From an uncultured Blautia sp. (GTDB taxonomy: Bacteria; Bacillota; Clostridia; Lachnospirales; Lachnospiraceae), in NCBI GenBank assembly GCA_937900135.1, contig CALCDJ010000067.1:1-32155 (forward strand): a DNA stretch of 32,155 nt. The letters are read 5' to 3'. The notes below the pieces were generated by a model. It had not been told where the DNA came from, did not search any database, and worked only from the letters and a program-made list of their open reading frames with translations. Of the stretch, positions 6,716 through 14,937 are shown in pieces (the first letter of the stretch is position 1; each line of letters opens with the position of its first letter). Position numbers and translations under genes: made by a program.

Positions 6716-8872
6716 TTATTTTCCAGTTCCTTTCATAGAAAGGCTGATCCGTTTCTTTTTCAGATCCACACCGATCACACGAACGTCTACTACATCCCCT
6801 ACGCGAACTGCTTCCAGAGGATGTTTGATATATTTTTCACTCATTTCTGAAATATGAACCAGACCATCCTGATGTACTCCAATATCCACAAAGGCGCCGA
6901 AATCAATGACATTACGCACAGTTCCCTTCAGAATCATGCCTTCTTTCAGATCCTTCATATCCAGCACATCTGTACGAAGGATTGGTCTTGGCATCTCATC
7001 ACGGGGATCACGCGCCGGTTTTTCCAGTTCTTTTACAATATCGCGAAGGGTAATCTCTCCGATTTCCAGATCCTGTGCCATTTTTTTGTAGTCCTTAATC
7101 TGACGGGAAATGCCAGAGAGTTTTCCTTTTACAATATCCTCTGGGGTAAAGCCCAGTCTGTCCAGAAGTTTTGTGGCAGCTTCATAGCTTTCCGGATGTA
7201 CGCTGGTAGCATCCAGGGGATTCTTTCCTCCCATAATACGGGTAAATCCTGCACACTGCTCAAAAGCCTTCGGTCCCAACTTCGCTACCTTCAGAAGCTC
7301 CCTTCTGCTGGAGAATCTGCCGTTTTCTTCCCGGTATGCCACAATATTCTTTGCAATTACCTTGCTGATACCGGAAATATATTCCAGAAGAGAGGCGGAA
7401 GCAGTATTTAAGTCTACGCCTACCTTATTCACACTGTCTTCTACCACGCCGCCCAAGGCTTCTCCCAGCTTTTTCTGGTTCATATCATGCTGATACTGGC
7501 CTACTCCAATGGACTTAGGATCGATCTTAACCAGTTCTGCCAGCGGGTCCTGCAGTCTTCTTGCAATAGAAGCTGCGCTTCTCTGACCCACATCAAAATT
7601 TGGAAATTCTTCTGTTGCCAGCTTACTTGCAGAATACACAGACGCCCCTGCTTCGTTGGTGATCACATAGGAAACCTTTTCCGGAATTTCTTTCAGAAGC
7701 TCCACAATAATCTGCTCCGATTCTCTGGATGCAGTTCCATTGCCAAGAGAGATCAGGCTGATGTCATACTTTTTGATGAGTTTTTTCAGGGTTTCCTTGG
7801 CTGCATGAATCTTCGCCTCTGAGGTAGGCGCTGTGGGATAGATTACCGTTGTATCCAGCACCTTGCCTGTAGCGTCTACCACAGCCAGCTTACATCCGGT
7901 ACGGAATGCCGGGTCCCAGCCCAACACAACCTTTCCTACGATTGGAGGCTGCATCAGCAGCTGTTCCAGGTTCTTTCCGAAAATTCGGATTGCCCCGTCT
8001 TCTGCTTTTTCCGTGAGATCGTTCCGAATTTCCCTCTCAATGGCCGGACCAATCAAACGTTTATAACTGTCTTCTACCACGTCTTTTAAAACCTGAGTGG
8101 TATACGGATTCTCCTTTTTAATTATCTGAGTTTCCAGATAACGAAGGATTTCTTCCTCCGGAGCCAGTACCTTAACTGTCAGAATCTTTTCTTTTTCACC
8201 TCTGTTCAGTGCCAGAATCCGGTGTCCCGCCAGCTTCTTGATGGGTTCCTCAAACTCATAATACATTTCGTATACAGAGGTTTCCTCCGGTTTCTTTGCC
8301 GCGGAACTGATGCTTCCCTTCTGGAAGGTCAGATTCCGGATATACATACGGTAATCTGCCTCATCCGAAATATATTCAGCCAGAATATCCTTCGCGCCAT
8401 TGATTGCATCCTCTGGAGTTTTCACTTCTTTTTCTGCAGAAAGAAAAGCTTTTGCTTCCTCTTCCAAAGGCTTCTCCGTCATCTGAAGAAGGATCAGGCT
8501 TGCCAAAGGCTCCAGCCCTTTCTCTTTGGCAATGATGGCGCGAGTACGACGTTTCGGGCGATAAGGGCGATAAAGGTCTTCCACCACCACCAGAGTCTGC
8601 GCATTGAGAATCTGTTCCTTTAACTGAGGAGTCAGTTTTCCCTGTTCTTCTATGCTGTTTAATACCTGATTCTTTTTTTCCTCCAGATTTCTCAGATAGG
8701 ATAACCTCTCATAAAGAGTTCTCAGCTGTTCATCATTTAAAGAGCCGGTTGCCTCTTTACGATAACGGGAAATAAACGGAATGGTATTTCCTTCATCAAT
8801 CAGCTTAACTGCTGCTTCTACCTGCCATTTCTCCACCTGAAGTTCTTTTGTAATCATCTGTATAATGTCCAT
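6716..8872 (-). CDS. tex: Tex: RNA-binding transcription accessory protein
   Basis: This 718-residue protein spans the full Tex architecture. An N-terminal helical domain contains the TIPFISRYRKEATGSLND signature (residues about 29-46). A YqgF/RNase-H-like domain follows from about 310 (GWDPAFRTGCKLAVVD). A helix-hairpin-helix region lies near 500-560 (ISGISKVIAKNIVAYR). The C-terminal S1 RNA-binding domain is at about 640-715 (GTVRNVIDFGAFVDIGVHQD). Tex is a conserved cytoplasmic nucleic-acid-binding factor associated with transcription. Length is slightly below the roughly 720-780 usual. The ATG at 8872 has TTTAGGAGA upstream. DUF1294 follows closely. Confidence 0.97.
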   Translation of the reverse strand: MDIIQMITKELQVEKWQVEAAVKLIDEGNTIPFISRYRKEATGSLNDEQLRTLYERLSYLRNLEEKKNQVLNSIEEQGKLTPQLKEQILNAQTLVVVEDLYRPYRPKRRTRAIIAKEKGLEPLASLILLQMTEKPLEEEAKAFLSAEKEVKTPEDAINGAKDILAEYISDEADYRMYIRNLTFQKGSISSAAKKPEETSVYEMYYEFEEPIKKLAGHRILALNRGEKEKILTVKVLAPEEEILRYLETQIIKKENPYTTQVLKDVVEDSYKRLIGPAIEREIRNDLTEKAEDGAIRIFGKNLEQLLMQPPIVGKVVLGWDPAFRTGCKLAVVDATGKVLDTTVIYPTAPTSEAKIHAAKETLKKLIKKYDISLISLGNGTASRESEQIIVELLKEIPEKVSYVITNEAGASVYSASKLATEEFPNFDVGQRSAASIARRLQDPLAELVKIDPKSIGVGQYQHDMNQKKLGEALGGVVEDSVNKVGVDLNTASASLLEYISGISKVIAKNIVAYREENGRFSSRRELLKVAKLGPKAFEQCAGFTRIMGGKNPLDATSVHPESYEAATKLLDRLGFTPEDIVKGKLSGISRQIKDYKKMAQDLEIGEITLRDIVKELEKPARDPRDEMPRPILRTDVLDMKDLKEGMILKGTVRNVIDFGAFVDIGVHQDGLVHISEMSEKYIKHPLEAVRVGDVVDVRVIGVDLKKKRISLSMKGTGK

Positions 8873-8958
8873 AATAATCTCCTAAATAGCCTTTTTTAAG
8901 ATAAAAAAATTCTAACAACGGCAAAAGGATTTGTCAAGTTTTTACTATACGCAGATTC

Positions 8959-8987
8959 TTGTCATGAAAGAAGGATAATGTTATAAT
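8959..8987 (+). promoter_or_regulatory. Strong SigA promoter
   Basis: TTGTCA (8959-8964), 17-bp spacer, TATAAT (8982-8987), about 65 bp upstream of the DUF4190-like gene. Confidence 0.75.
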
Positions 8988-9052
8988 TGCCTATCATAAA
9001 GAAACATTCTTTTCATAAATACAAACATACAGCAGAAAGGAGATACGATAAA

Positions 9053-9487
9053 ATGTATCAGGAAAATCCTTACGACTCCACAGAACACACCCACTATCAG
9101 CATCCAGCTTCCAATCAGCCCTCTTCTTCCAGTCATACCAGCGGCATGGCAGTAGCAGCTCTGATTCTTGGTATTTTTTCTCTTATTACCTGTTGCTGTG
9201 GGATCGGCGGCATAATTTTCGGCTCTGCCGGAATTATCATTGCAATCCTTTCCCGCGGTACTCACCCCATGGAAAAAACAGCAAAACTTGGTCTTGGATT
9301 CTCCATTGCCGGTCTTATACTCGGTCTGGTCCTGCTTGTTTTTCTGTTTTTCTCTTCCAATTTCGTGGATGATTTTTCTTATTATTATAACTATTACAGC
9401 AACGAGCCTGCTCCGGAGCTTCCTTTTGATGACCACAGTCTGGATGACCTTATTGAAAACTATTCCATCCACGATCTCTCCTGTTAG
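9053..9487 (+). CDS. DUF4190-like small membrane protein
   Basis: This 144-residue protein starts at the ATG at 9053 (AGAAAGGAGA upstream). The frame extends 22 codons further, but that part overlaps the promoter. The N-terminal 30 residues are polar (Asn/Gln/Ser/His). Next come SGMAVAALILGIFSLI with CCCGIGGIIFG, a second helix pair GLGFSIAGLILGLVLLVFLFF, and an acidic, tyrosine-rich tail. The GxAxxxLGIxS plus GxGxxIxGLxLG layout matches DUF4190-type proteins. No enzymatic motif is present. It is monocistronic between its own promoter and a terminator. Confidence 0.72.
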   Translation: MYQENPYDSTEHTHYQHPASNQPSSSSHTSGMAVAALILGIFSLITCCCGIGGIIFGSAGIIIAILSRGTHPMEKTAKLGLGFSIAGLILGLVLLVFLFFSSNFVDDFSYYYNYYSNEPAPELPFDDHSLDDLIENYSIHDLSC

Positions 9488-9510
9488 AGCCTGCGCTTTT
9501 TCAGACGCCA

Positions 9511-9562
9511 AACGGCCGCTTTTATGATGTAATTTCTACATACCAAAAGCGGCCGTTTTTCT
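9511..9562 (+). terminator. Intrinsic terminator
   Basis: AACGGCCGCTTTT (9511-9523) pairs perfectly with AAAAGCGGCCGTT (9545-9557) and is followed by a T-rich tract. Confidence 0.9.
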
Positions 9563-9573
9563 TTTCTTGATTT

Positions 9574-10425
9574 TTATGCTTCTGAATTGTAATCGTCTGT
9601 TTCAGAGGACTGTTCCTGTAAGGATTCTTCCCTTTGTTTCCCTGGAAGTCCTCCTGCATTTTCATAAATCAACTGATAAGGAGTTACTTCTGTTGGCGGT
9701 TTTGGTGCAAATTCGCCCCGCAAATCTCTGTAAAACATTACAGAACTCATTTCCATATACGGCATGATCCACAAAAGAGCAATGTACATGGTAAATACTG
9801 ACAAAAACAAAAGAGGAATAAAGCTGATCTGTAAAGCCAGATATTTCCCCATATTTTTACGCATCATGCGGGCGCTTTCTTTCAGCGCCTCCATTCCCCC
9901 CAGATTTTTGTCATCTGCCAGCGCATAATAGGTCACGGCAAAGGGAAGGGTAATCAGCATACGCAACGCTGCTGCAAGAAGCAACATGGCAAACCCTTTT
10001 TCCAGCCAGAGCAATGCTGCTTCCGGTGTATTTCCCGGTTCTGTAAAAAGGCTTATATAATAGTACGGAAGTGATACCAATACATCCACCAGCCCCAGCA
10101 CAAAACCAGACACAATCACCCGGTCCGGATGGTTCTTAAAAAAGTAAAGCAGGTCGCCAATAGAATAGGGTTTTCCCCTTGCAATATTCAAAAACATATA
10201 GGAAAGCCCTGCTGAAAAAATGCTCATGATCAAAGACACCACAAACAAAAATATCTGGCCAAGCAGAATCGAAAGCCAGGAAGTTCCTCCAAACAGAACT
10301 CCTGTCAGTCCACTGGCTACCGTATTAATCCCTGTAATGGCAATCATTCCAAAAATGGGAACTGCATAATTCCCACGAAGCATTTCTTTGGCATAGGATT
10401 TCCACATGCGCAGTTTTTTTCTCAT
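9574..10425 (-). CDS. DUF975 family integral membrane protein
   Basis: This 283-residue protein begins with a basic segment (MRKKLRMWKSYAKEMLRGNY) typical of DUF975, followed by about five to six hydrophobic helices. SYMFLNIARGKPYSIGDL in the first half and DDKNLGGMEALKESARMMRKN in the second (given here only as landmarks) fit the family's conserved loops. The C-terminal 50 residues are polar and Glu/Ser-rich. The ATG has AGAGAGGAG seven bases upstream. The leader carries a 33-nt hairpin and a promoter divergent from the DUF2752 gene. Function unknown. Confidence 0.85.
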   Translation of the reverse strand: MRKKLRMWKSYAKEMLRGNYAVPIFGMIAITGINTVASGLTGVLFGGTSWLSILLGQIFLFVVSLIMSIFSAGLSYMFLNIARGKPYSIGDLLYFFKNHPDRVIVSGFVLGLVDVLVSLPYYYISLFTEPGNTPEAALLWLEKGFAMLLLAAALRMLITLPFAVTYYALADDKNLGGMEALKESARMMRKNMGKYLALQISFIPLLFLSVFTMYIALLWIMPYMEMSSVMFYRDLRGEFAPKPPTEVTPYQLIYENAGGLPGKQREESLQEQSSETDDYNSEA

Positions 10426-10458
10426 GAAATTCTCCTCTCTGATGTGCGCTCCGTCATT

Positions 10459-10491
10459 ACCGGCTGCCGCAAATGCTTTGTGACAACCGGT
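10459..10491 (-). promoter_or_regulatory. Hairpin in the leader of the DUF975 gene
   Basis: ACCGG... at 10459 pairs with ...CCGGT ending at 10491: a 15-step stem with two A-C/C-A mismatches and a 3-nt loop. It falls between the minus-strand promoter and the DUF975 ribosome site. It could be a leader structure or an operator. No T run follows, so it is not a terminator. Confidence 0.5.
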
Positions 10492-10497
10492 AGTTCT

Positions 10498-10547
10498 ATT
10501 ATAGCACGTCTTAAAAATTGTACAAGTCTGGAGAATTCTGGTACAAT
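10498..10547. promoter_or_regulatory. Divergent promoters sharing one palindrome
   Basis: Plus strand: TTGTAC (10518-10523), 18-bp spacer, TACAAT (10542-10547), reading to the DUF2752 gene. Minus strand: TTGTAC (10525-10520), 16-bp spacer, TATAAT (10503-10498) with TGC before it, reading to the DUF975 gene. The two -35 boxes overlap in the palindrome TTGTACAA. Confidence 0.55.
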
Positions 10548-10588
10548 ACTTTTACAAAGGGCTTCTTCTACGCCCCATAGGAGGTCTC

Positions 10589-10993
10589 ATGAAAAAATTT
10601 TTATCCCTTTCTCTGGAAAAGCAGCTATATTTTCTGGGCTGGATTTTGCTGCCCGTGGTTTTTGGCTTTTATTTTGCAGTAACAAAGCTCTCCCTGTTTC
10701 GGAATCTGCCCTGTTCCTTTTTTCTCGCCACAGGCTTTTTCTGCCCCGGCTGCGGCGCTACCCGTTCTTTATATCTCCTTCTCCATGGCAGACTCCTTCT
10801 GTCCTTCTTATACTATCCGGCCGTTCCCTACTGTGCCGGTCTGTACCTGTGGTTTATGTTTTCCCACACTCTGGATCTTTTGTTTCCGGGACGTATTTCC
10901 ATTGGACTTCCCTACCACAGCAGATATCTTTACATTGCCCTTGTTTTGATTCTAGGCAATTTCCTCATCAAAAATCTATTGCTGATTCTCTGA
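10589..10993 (+). CDS. DUF2752 family membrane protein
   Basis: This 134-residue protein contains the DUF2752 hallmark FFCPGCGATRSLYLLLHGRL near residues 50-69: a CPxCGxTR-type motif in front of a helix. Three other hydrophobic helices are visible. The paired cysteines could bind metal or form a redox pair, but this is not known for the family. The ATG has TAGGAGGTCTC upstream. It is single, between its own promoter and a strong terminator. Confidence 0.88.
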   Translation: MKKFLSLSLEKQLYFLGWILLPVVFGFYFAVTKLSLFRNLPCSFFLATGFFCPGCGATRSLYLLLHGRLLLSFLYYPAVPYCAGLYLWFMFSHTLDLLFPGRISIGLPYHSRYLYIALVLILGNFLIKNLLLIL

Positions 10994-11001
10994 ACAGATA
11001 T

Positions 11002-11035
11002 ACACCCCTGGCAAAAGCCAGGGGTGTCGCTTTTG
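11002..11035 (+). terminator. Intrinsic terminator
   Basis: Perfect 11-bp stem ACACCCCTGGC / GCCAGGGGTGT with an AAAA loop (11002-11027), then CGCTTTTG. Confidence 0.8.
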
Positions 11036-11062
11036 TATATCATTGTTCCGGTCGTGAAAAAC

Positions 11063-12247
11063 TTATTCCGGCAGAACCTCATTGTGCATACTCAGGCTGG
11101 CTGCCGCGGTTTCACTTTTTTCTTTATCAAACCATACGGTCAGGTTGTGTTCCAGTTTGGTTTCTTTATTTTTGTAAATGGTCAGATAACCATCTTCTGT
11201 ATCGTCTTCGTAAGTATATCCATTTTTCTCTGCCAAAGCGATCAGATCACTCTTTTCTGCCCCAAGAGCAACACCGCCGGCAAGTTTCATGGAAATGATT
11301 TCCGGATCATAGGTAGCCTGTTCCAGATCTTCCACAAAGCAGTTTCTTACTGTAACTGCATTTTCTGTAAGATTATAAATACTGAAGCGAACCGTCTGAT
11401 TTTCCTTCATCATCTCAATAAATTCAATTCCTCTGCCTTCCACATAAGCATCCTCGCTTACATCCAGAAGAACCCATCCATTTTCCTCAAAGGCAGATAC
11501 TGGCGCCGGAAGCTGATAAAGATCACCAAAATACTCTACCACCGGCTCCATAAATGTCTCACTTGGAGCTTCCGGAGCCTGATATGCAGTGACGATTTCC
11601 GGTACTTCTGTGCTGACGCTTCCTTTATCAAAGTCTTCGGGAACAGAGAAATTCCGGAAAGAAACCTGTTTCAGCGTTCCCCCTTCTTTATAAATATAAA
11701 GTTCCACATCCTGATAAATTTCTTTTTCGTAGGTCAGCTTCGTATAATTATCTCCCTCATAAATATCACTGGGTTCTCCATAGGCAGACTTTACTTCCTC
11801 CAGAGTTGCCTTGCCCATAACAATTCCTTTTGGAAGGGTTACCGTGGTTTTTGACAGGTCCACATCAGAATAGCTGCCGTCAATGGTGATTCCTCCCACC
11901 AGACATTCTGAAAGGGAAGCCTCGTTGATTCCAAAATTAATTACATCTCCACGAATGCTGGTATCTCCTTTCAAAAAGCCAATCATTCCGTAGGAATTGG
12001 TTCCCACCTTCATTTCCGGATCATCGTATTTACTTAACTCCCAGCCCTTGGCTGTAAAATCGCTGTATGACATGGGAAACTGATATCTTTCTCCATCTAT
12101 CTCCAGCTGAAAGCTGTAAATATCATCAGAAAGCGTTTCCTGAACCGCTTCTGTCCCGGTCTCAGCCTCTGCCCCATATACCGCCATTGGAGACATTGCA
12201 GCCATACAACCTGCCATTGTCATTGCCAGCCAAATTCGTTTTTTCAT
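11063..12247 (-). CDS. Exported protein with two similar domains
   Basis: A 394-residue product starts at the ATG at 12247 (AAAAGGGGG upstream). The frame reads 33 codons further, into the promoter region. Residues 1-27 are a signal peptide (KKRIWLAMTMAGCMAAM, cleavage near VYGAEA). Two domains of about 165 residues seem to repeat the same order. One is YSFQLEIDGERYQFPMSYSDF with FTAKGWEL and a late GDNYTKLTYE. The other is VVEYFGDLYQLPAPVSAFEENGW with a late EDGYLTIYKNK. The region between them is rich in Glu, Pro and Thr. No catalytic motif is seen. It is probably cell-surface or secreted; function unknown. Confidence 0.75.
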   Translation of the reverse strand: MKKRIWLAMTMAGCMAAMSPMAVYGAEAETGTEAVQETLSDDIYSFQLEIDGERYQFPMSYSDFTAKGWELSKYDDPEMKVGTNSYGMIGFLKGDTSIRGDVINFGINEASLSECLVGGITIDGSYSDVDLSKTTVTLPKGIVMGKATLEEVKSAYGEPSDIYEGDNYTKLTYEKEIYQDVELYIYKEGGTLKQVSFRNFSVPEDFDKGSVSTEVPEIVTAYQAPEAPSETFMEPVVEYFGDLYQLPAPVSAFEENGWVLLDVSEDAYVEGRGIEFIEMMKENQTVRFSIYNLTENAVTVRNCFVEDLEQATYDPEIISMKLAGGVALGAEKSDLIALAEKNGYTYEDDTEDGYLTIYKNKETKLEHNLTVWFDKEKSETAAASLSMHNEVLPE

Positions 12248-12316
12248 AAAAAACCCCCTTTTCTGTAACTCTATGGTTACTTTTCTTAATATTTTCTTTT
12301 TATAATAAGTATCTTC

Positions 12317-12345
12317 ATTATATCTGAATTTTCTCGAAAATTCCA
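12317..12345 (-). promoter_or_regulatory. Promoter with 18-bp palindrome between its boxes
   Basis: Minus strand: TGGAAT (12345-12340), 17-bp spacer, TATAAT (12322-12317). A perfect palindrome GAATTTTC-TC-GAAAATTC (12326-12343) fills the spacer and part of the -35 box, as a repressor operator would. It precedes the exported-protein gene. Confidence 0.5.
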
Positions 12346-12391
12346 TATAAATTTATAAAAACCAAATGACTCTTTCTGTTTCTCCTCTAAA

Positions 12392-12434
12392 CAAAAAAAG
12401 GAGCAGTTCCTCCATAAATTGAGGGACTTGCTCC
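12392..12434 (-). terminator. Terminator of the hom-lysC operon
   Basis: Minus strand: GGAGCAAGTCCCTC pairs with GAGGAACTGCTCC (one internal mismatch) and is followed by seven T. It lies 44 bp after the lysC stop. Confidence 0.88.
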
Positions 12435-12477
12435 ACTTTGAAATATTTTTATCCTTCTGTCTGTCTTTTCACACAGA

Positions 12478-13686
12478 TCAGTCAGCCAGATTAAATGCGT
12501 CATGAACAGCATTCATTGCTTTCACACCATCTTTTTCGTTAATAAGAACGGTTACACGAATTTCAGAGGTGGAAATCATATTGATGTTGACGCCTTCGTT
12601 GTAAAGACTTTCAAACATTTTTGCAGCTACACCAGGATTACTCATCATACCTGCGCCTACAATAGAAAGTTTTGCAATATTTCTCTCTGAATGAATTTCT
12701 TTGTATCCCAGACGCGCCTGATTTGCTTCCAGAACAGCCACTGCATCATCCAGATCCTTTCCGTCAACAGTAAAGGAAATATCCTTTGTTCCCGCACGGC
12801 CGATGGACTGCAGGATTACATCCACATTGATATTTTTCTTCGCCAGTGTATCAAACAGTTTAAATGCCACACCAGGCACATCCTTTAATCCGATCACTGC
12901 AATTCTCACAGCCTCTGTATCCAGTGCAACACCACTGATCAGCATTCTCTCCACGGTTACTTCCTCCTTTACCACGGTTCCTTCACTATTATTTAAACTG
13001 GAGCGTACCACAAGAGGCACTCCGTATTTCTTCGCCAGCTCCACAGAACGATTGTGCAGGACGCCAGCTCCCAGCGTAGCAAGATCCAGCATCTCATCAT
13101 AAGTAATCTCTTTGAGTTTTCTTGCTGTAGGTACCTTACGCGGGTCTGCAGTATAAATACCATCCACATCCGTATAGATTTCACAGGCATCTGCATGAAG
13201 CGCAGCTGCAAGCGCTACTGCAGTGGTATCAGAACCGCCTCTTCCAAGTGTGGTATAGTCGTCATATTTATTAATTCCCTGAAAACCGGTAACAATAACA
13301 ATTTTACGCTCTTCCAGTTCTCTGCGGATACGCTCAGTATCCACACGTTTCAGCCGGGCATTTCCATGTACACTGGTGGTGTGCATAGCTACCTGGAATC
13401 CGTTTAAGGATACTGCAGGAACTCCAAGATTGTTCATGGCCATGGCCATCAGAGAAACAGACATCTGCTCACCAATGGTAAATAGCATATCCATCTCTCT
13501 TTTTGGCGGTTTTTCATTGATATCCTTTGCCATGGAAATCAATTCATCTGTATATTTTCCCATTGCGGACAAAACAACCACAACGTCATTGCCCTTTTTA
13601 TACTCTTCGATACATCTGTTGGCAACATGATAAATGCGTTCCTTGTTTGCCACAGAAGTGCCGCCGAATTTCTTTACAATTAACAT
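12478..13686 (-). CDS. lysC: Aspartate kinase
   Basis: This 402-residue enzyme phosphorylates aspartate, the first step to lysine, threonine, methionine and diaminopimelate. KKFGGTSVAN at the N-terminus is the kinase signature. VTGFQGIN and LGRGGSDTTAVALAAAL form the nucleotide and substrate site. Two ACT domains follow (from about 265 AVIGLKDVPGVAF, and about 340 LSIVGAGMMSNPGVAAKMF), normally the feedback-inhibitor site. The length matches the monofunctional Bacillus-type kinases. The ATG has GGAGGAAGCT directly upstream, and the gene follows the proposed homoserine kinase by 20 bp. Confidence 0.97.
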   Translation of the reverse strand: MLIVKKFGGTSVANKERIYHVANRCIEEYKKGNDVVVVLSAMGKYTDELISMAKDINEKPPKREMDMLFTIGEQMSVSLMAMAMNNLGVPAVSLNGFQVAMHTTSVHGNARLKRVDTERIRRELEERKIVIVTGFQGINKYDDYTTLGRGGSDTTAVALAAALHADACEIYTDVDGIYTADPRKVPTARKLKEITYDEMLDLATLGAGVLHNRSVELAKKYGVPLVVRSSLNNSEGTVVKEEVTVERMLISGVALDTEAVRIAVIGLKDVPGVAFKLFDTLAKKNINVDVILQSIGRAGTKDISFTVDGKDLDDAVAVLEANQARLGYKEIHSERNIAKLSIVGAGMMSNPGVAAKMFESLYNEGVNINMISTSEIRVTVLINEKDGVKAMNAVHDAFNLAD

Positions 13687-13706
13687 AGCTTCCTCCAGCG
13701 TTTCTC

Positions 13707-14909
13707 TTATTTAGAAAATAGGTAATTCATCAAATCCCATCCATGTTCCACACAATGGCCGCTTCCTGCAGCTTCTTTTTCATTGTAATGCCATTCCCGG
13801 GATTTGAGATCTGTGCTGTCATAGAGAAGATAAGGAACCGGTTCTGCCACATGGGTACGAACAGCAATGGGCGTGGGATGATCCGGCAGAAGAAGAAGGC
13901 GATACGGTTCCCCAAAGGTATCCAGCCCATTCTTCAACGGTTTAAGGAGACGTTCATCCAGAAATTCTATGGACTGGATTTTTCGTTCCACGCTTCCCTG
14001 ATGTCCCATCTCGTCCGGAGCTTCCACATGAATATAGGCAAAATCATAGCCCTGCTGCGTAAGCGCTTCCACTGCAGATTCTGCTTTTCCTTCGTAATTG
14101 GTATGCAGTCCGCCATTGGCGCCTTCCACCATAATACGATCCATGCCTGCGCCTACCGCCATACCCTTCAGCAAGTCCACGGCAGAAATCATCACACCTT
14201 TTTTGTGGTACAGAGATTCAAAGGAAGACAACGCCGGTTTCGTTCCTGCTCCCCAGAACCAGAAACTGTTGGCTGGATTTTTTCCATTTTTCTTCCTTTC
14301 CAGATTCAGGGGATGGTTTTTTAAAAGCTCATAGCTTCTCTCCTGCATATGGCGAAGAATCGGGTCTTTGGGAAGATATTCTCCTATAGTTCTGGTAAGA
14401 ATATCATGGGGCGGGGTAAGGGAAAGCTCTTTTCCTTCCTTCCATACCATACAGTGACGATAACTGGTACCGGTATAAAACCGATACCACTCATTGGACA
14501 GTTCCTGACACACATCTCTCAGAAGAATTGCCGCATCTTCTGTGGAAATTTCATCGGAACTGTGATCCAGAATCCTCTGTTCTTCATATGGAACATCCTC
14601 TTCTGTAAGTGTCACCACGTTACAGCGATACACCACATCGCTGTCCTTCATATCCACTCCAATGCTCAGAGCTTCCAGTGGGGATCTTCCCGTATAATAT
14701 TTTCTGGGATCATATCCCAGAACTGACAAATTGGCGGTATCACTTCCTGGCGCCATTCCTTCCGGAATCGTCGCTGTAATTCCAATCTCAGAAACTCTGG
14801 CCAGTTCATCCATCACCGGCGTATGAGCAGTCTCCAGGGGTGTTCTCCCCTGGAGTTCTTCGATAGGCCAATCTGCCATGCCATCTCCCAAAACTACCAC
14901 GTATTTCAT
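13707..14909 (-). CDS. ApgM-type phosphotransferase, proposed homoserine kinase
   Basis: A 400-residue alkaline-phosphatase-superfamily protein similar to archaeal-type cofactor-independent phosphoglycerate mutase. Visible motifs are VVLGDGMAD (metal site), PGSDTANLSVLGYDP (nucleophilic Ser), YTGRSPLEA, EAPDEMGHQG and LLPDHPTP (metal ligands). The subgroup that sits in threonine operons has been annotated as proposed homoserine kinase (TIGR02535). Here it lies exactly between hom and lysC, 28 bp and 20 bp away, and no GHMP-type thrB is visible. This supports phosphorylation of homoserine rather than glycolysis. The ATG at 14909 has GGAGGAGATT upstream; a TTG four codons earlier lies in that ribosome site. 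Confidence 0.85.
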   Translation of the reverse strand: MKYVVVLGDGMADWPIEELQGRTPLETAHTPVMDELARVSEIGITATIPEGMAPGSDTANLSVLGYDPRKYYTGRSPLEALSIGVDMKDSDVVYRCNVVTLTEEDVPYEEQRILDHSSDEISTEDAAILLRDVCQELSNEWYRFYTGTSYRHCMVWKEGKELSLTPPHDILTRTIGEYLPKDPILRHMQERSYELLKNHPLNLERKKNGKNPANSFWFWGAGTKPALSSFESLYHKKGVMISAVDLLKGMAVGAGMDRIMVEGANGGLHTNYEGKAESAVEALTQQGYDFAYIHVEAPDEMGHQGSVERKIQSIEFLDERLLKPLKNGLDTFGEPYRLLLLPDHPTPIAVRTHVAEPVPYLLYDSTDLKSREWHYNEKEAAGSGHCVEHGWDLMNYLFSK

Positions 14910-14937
14910 AATCTCCTCCAAATGACTGCCTCTGTTC

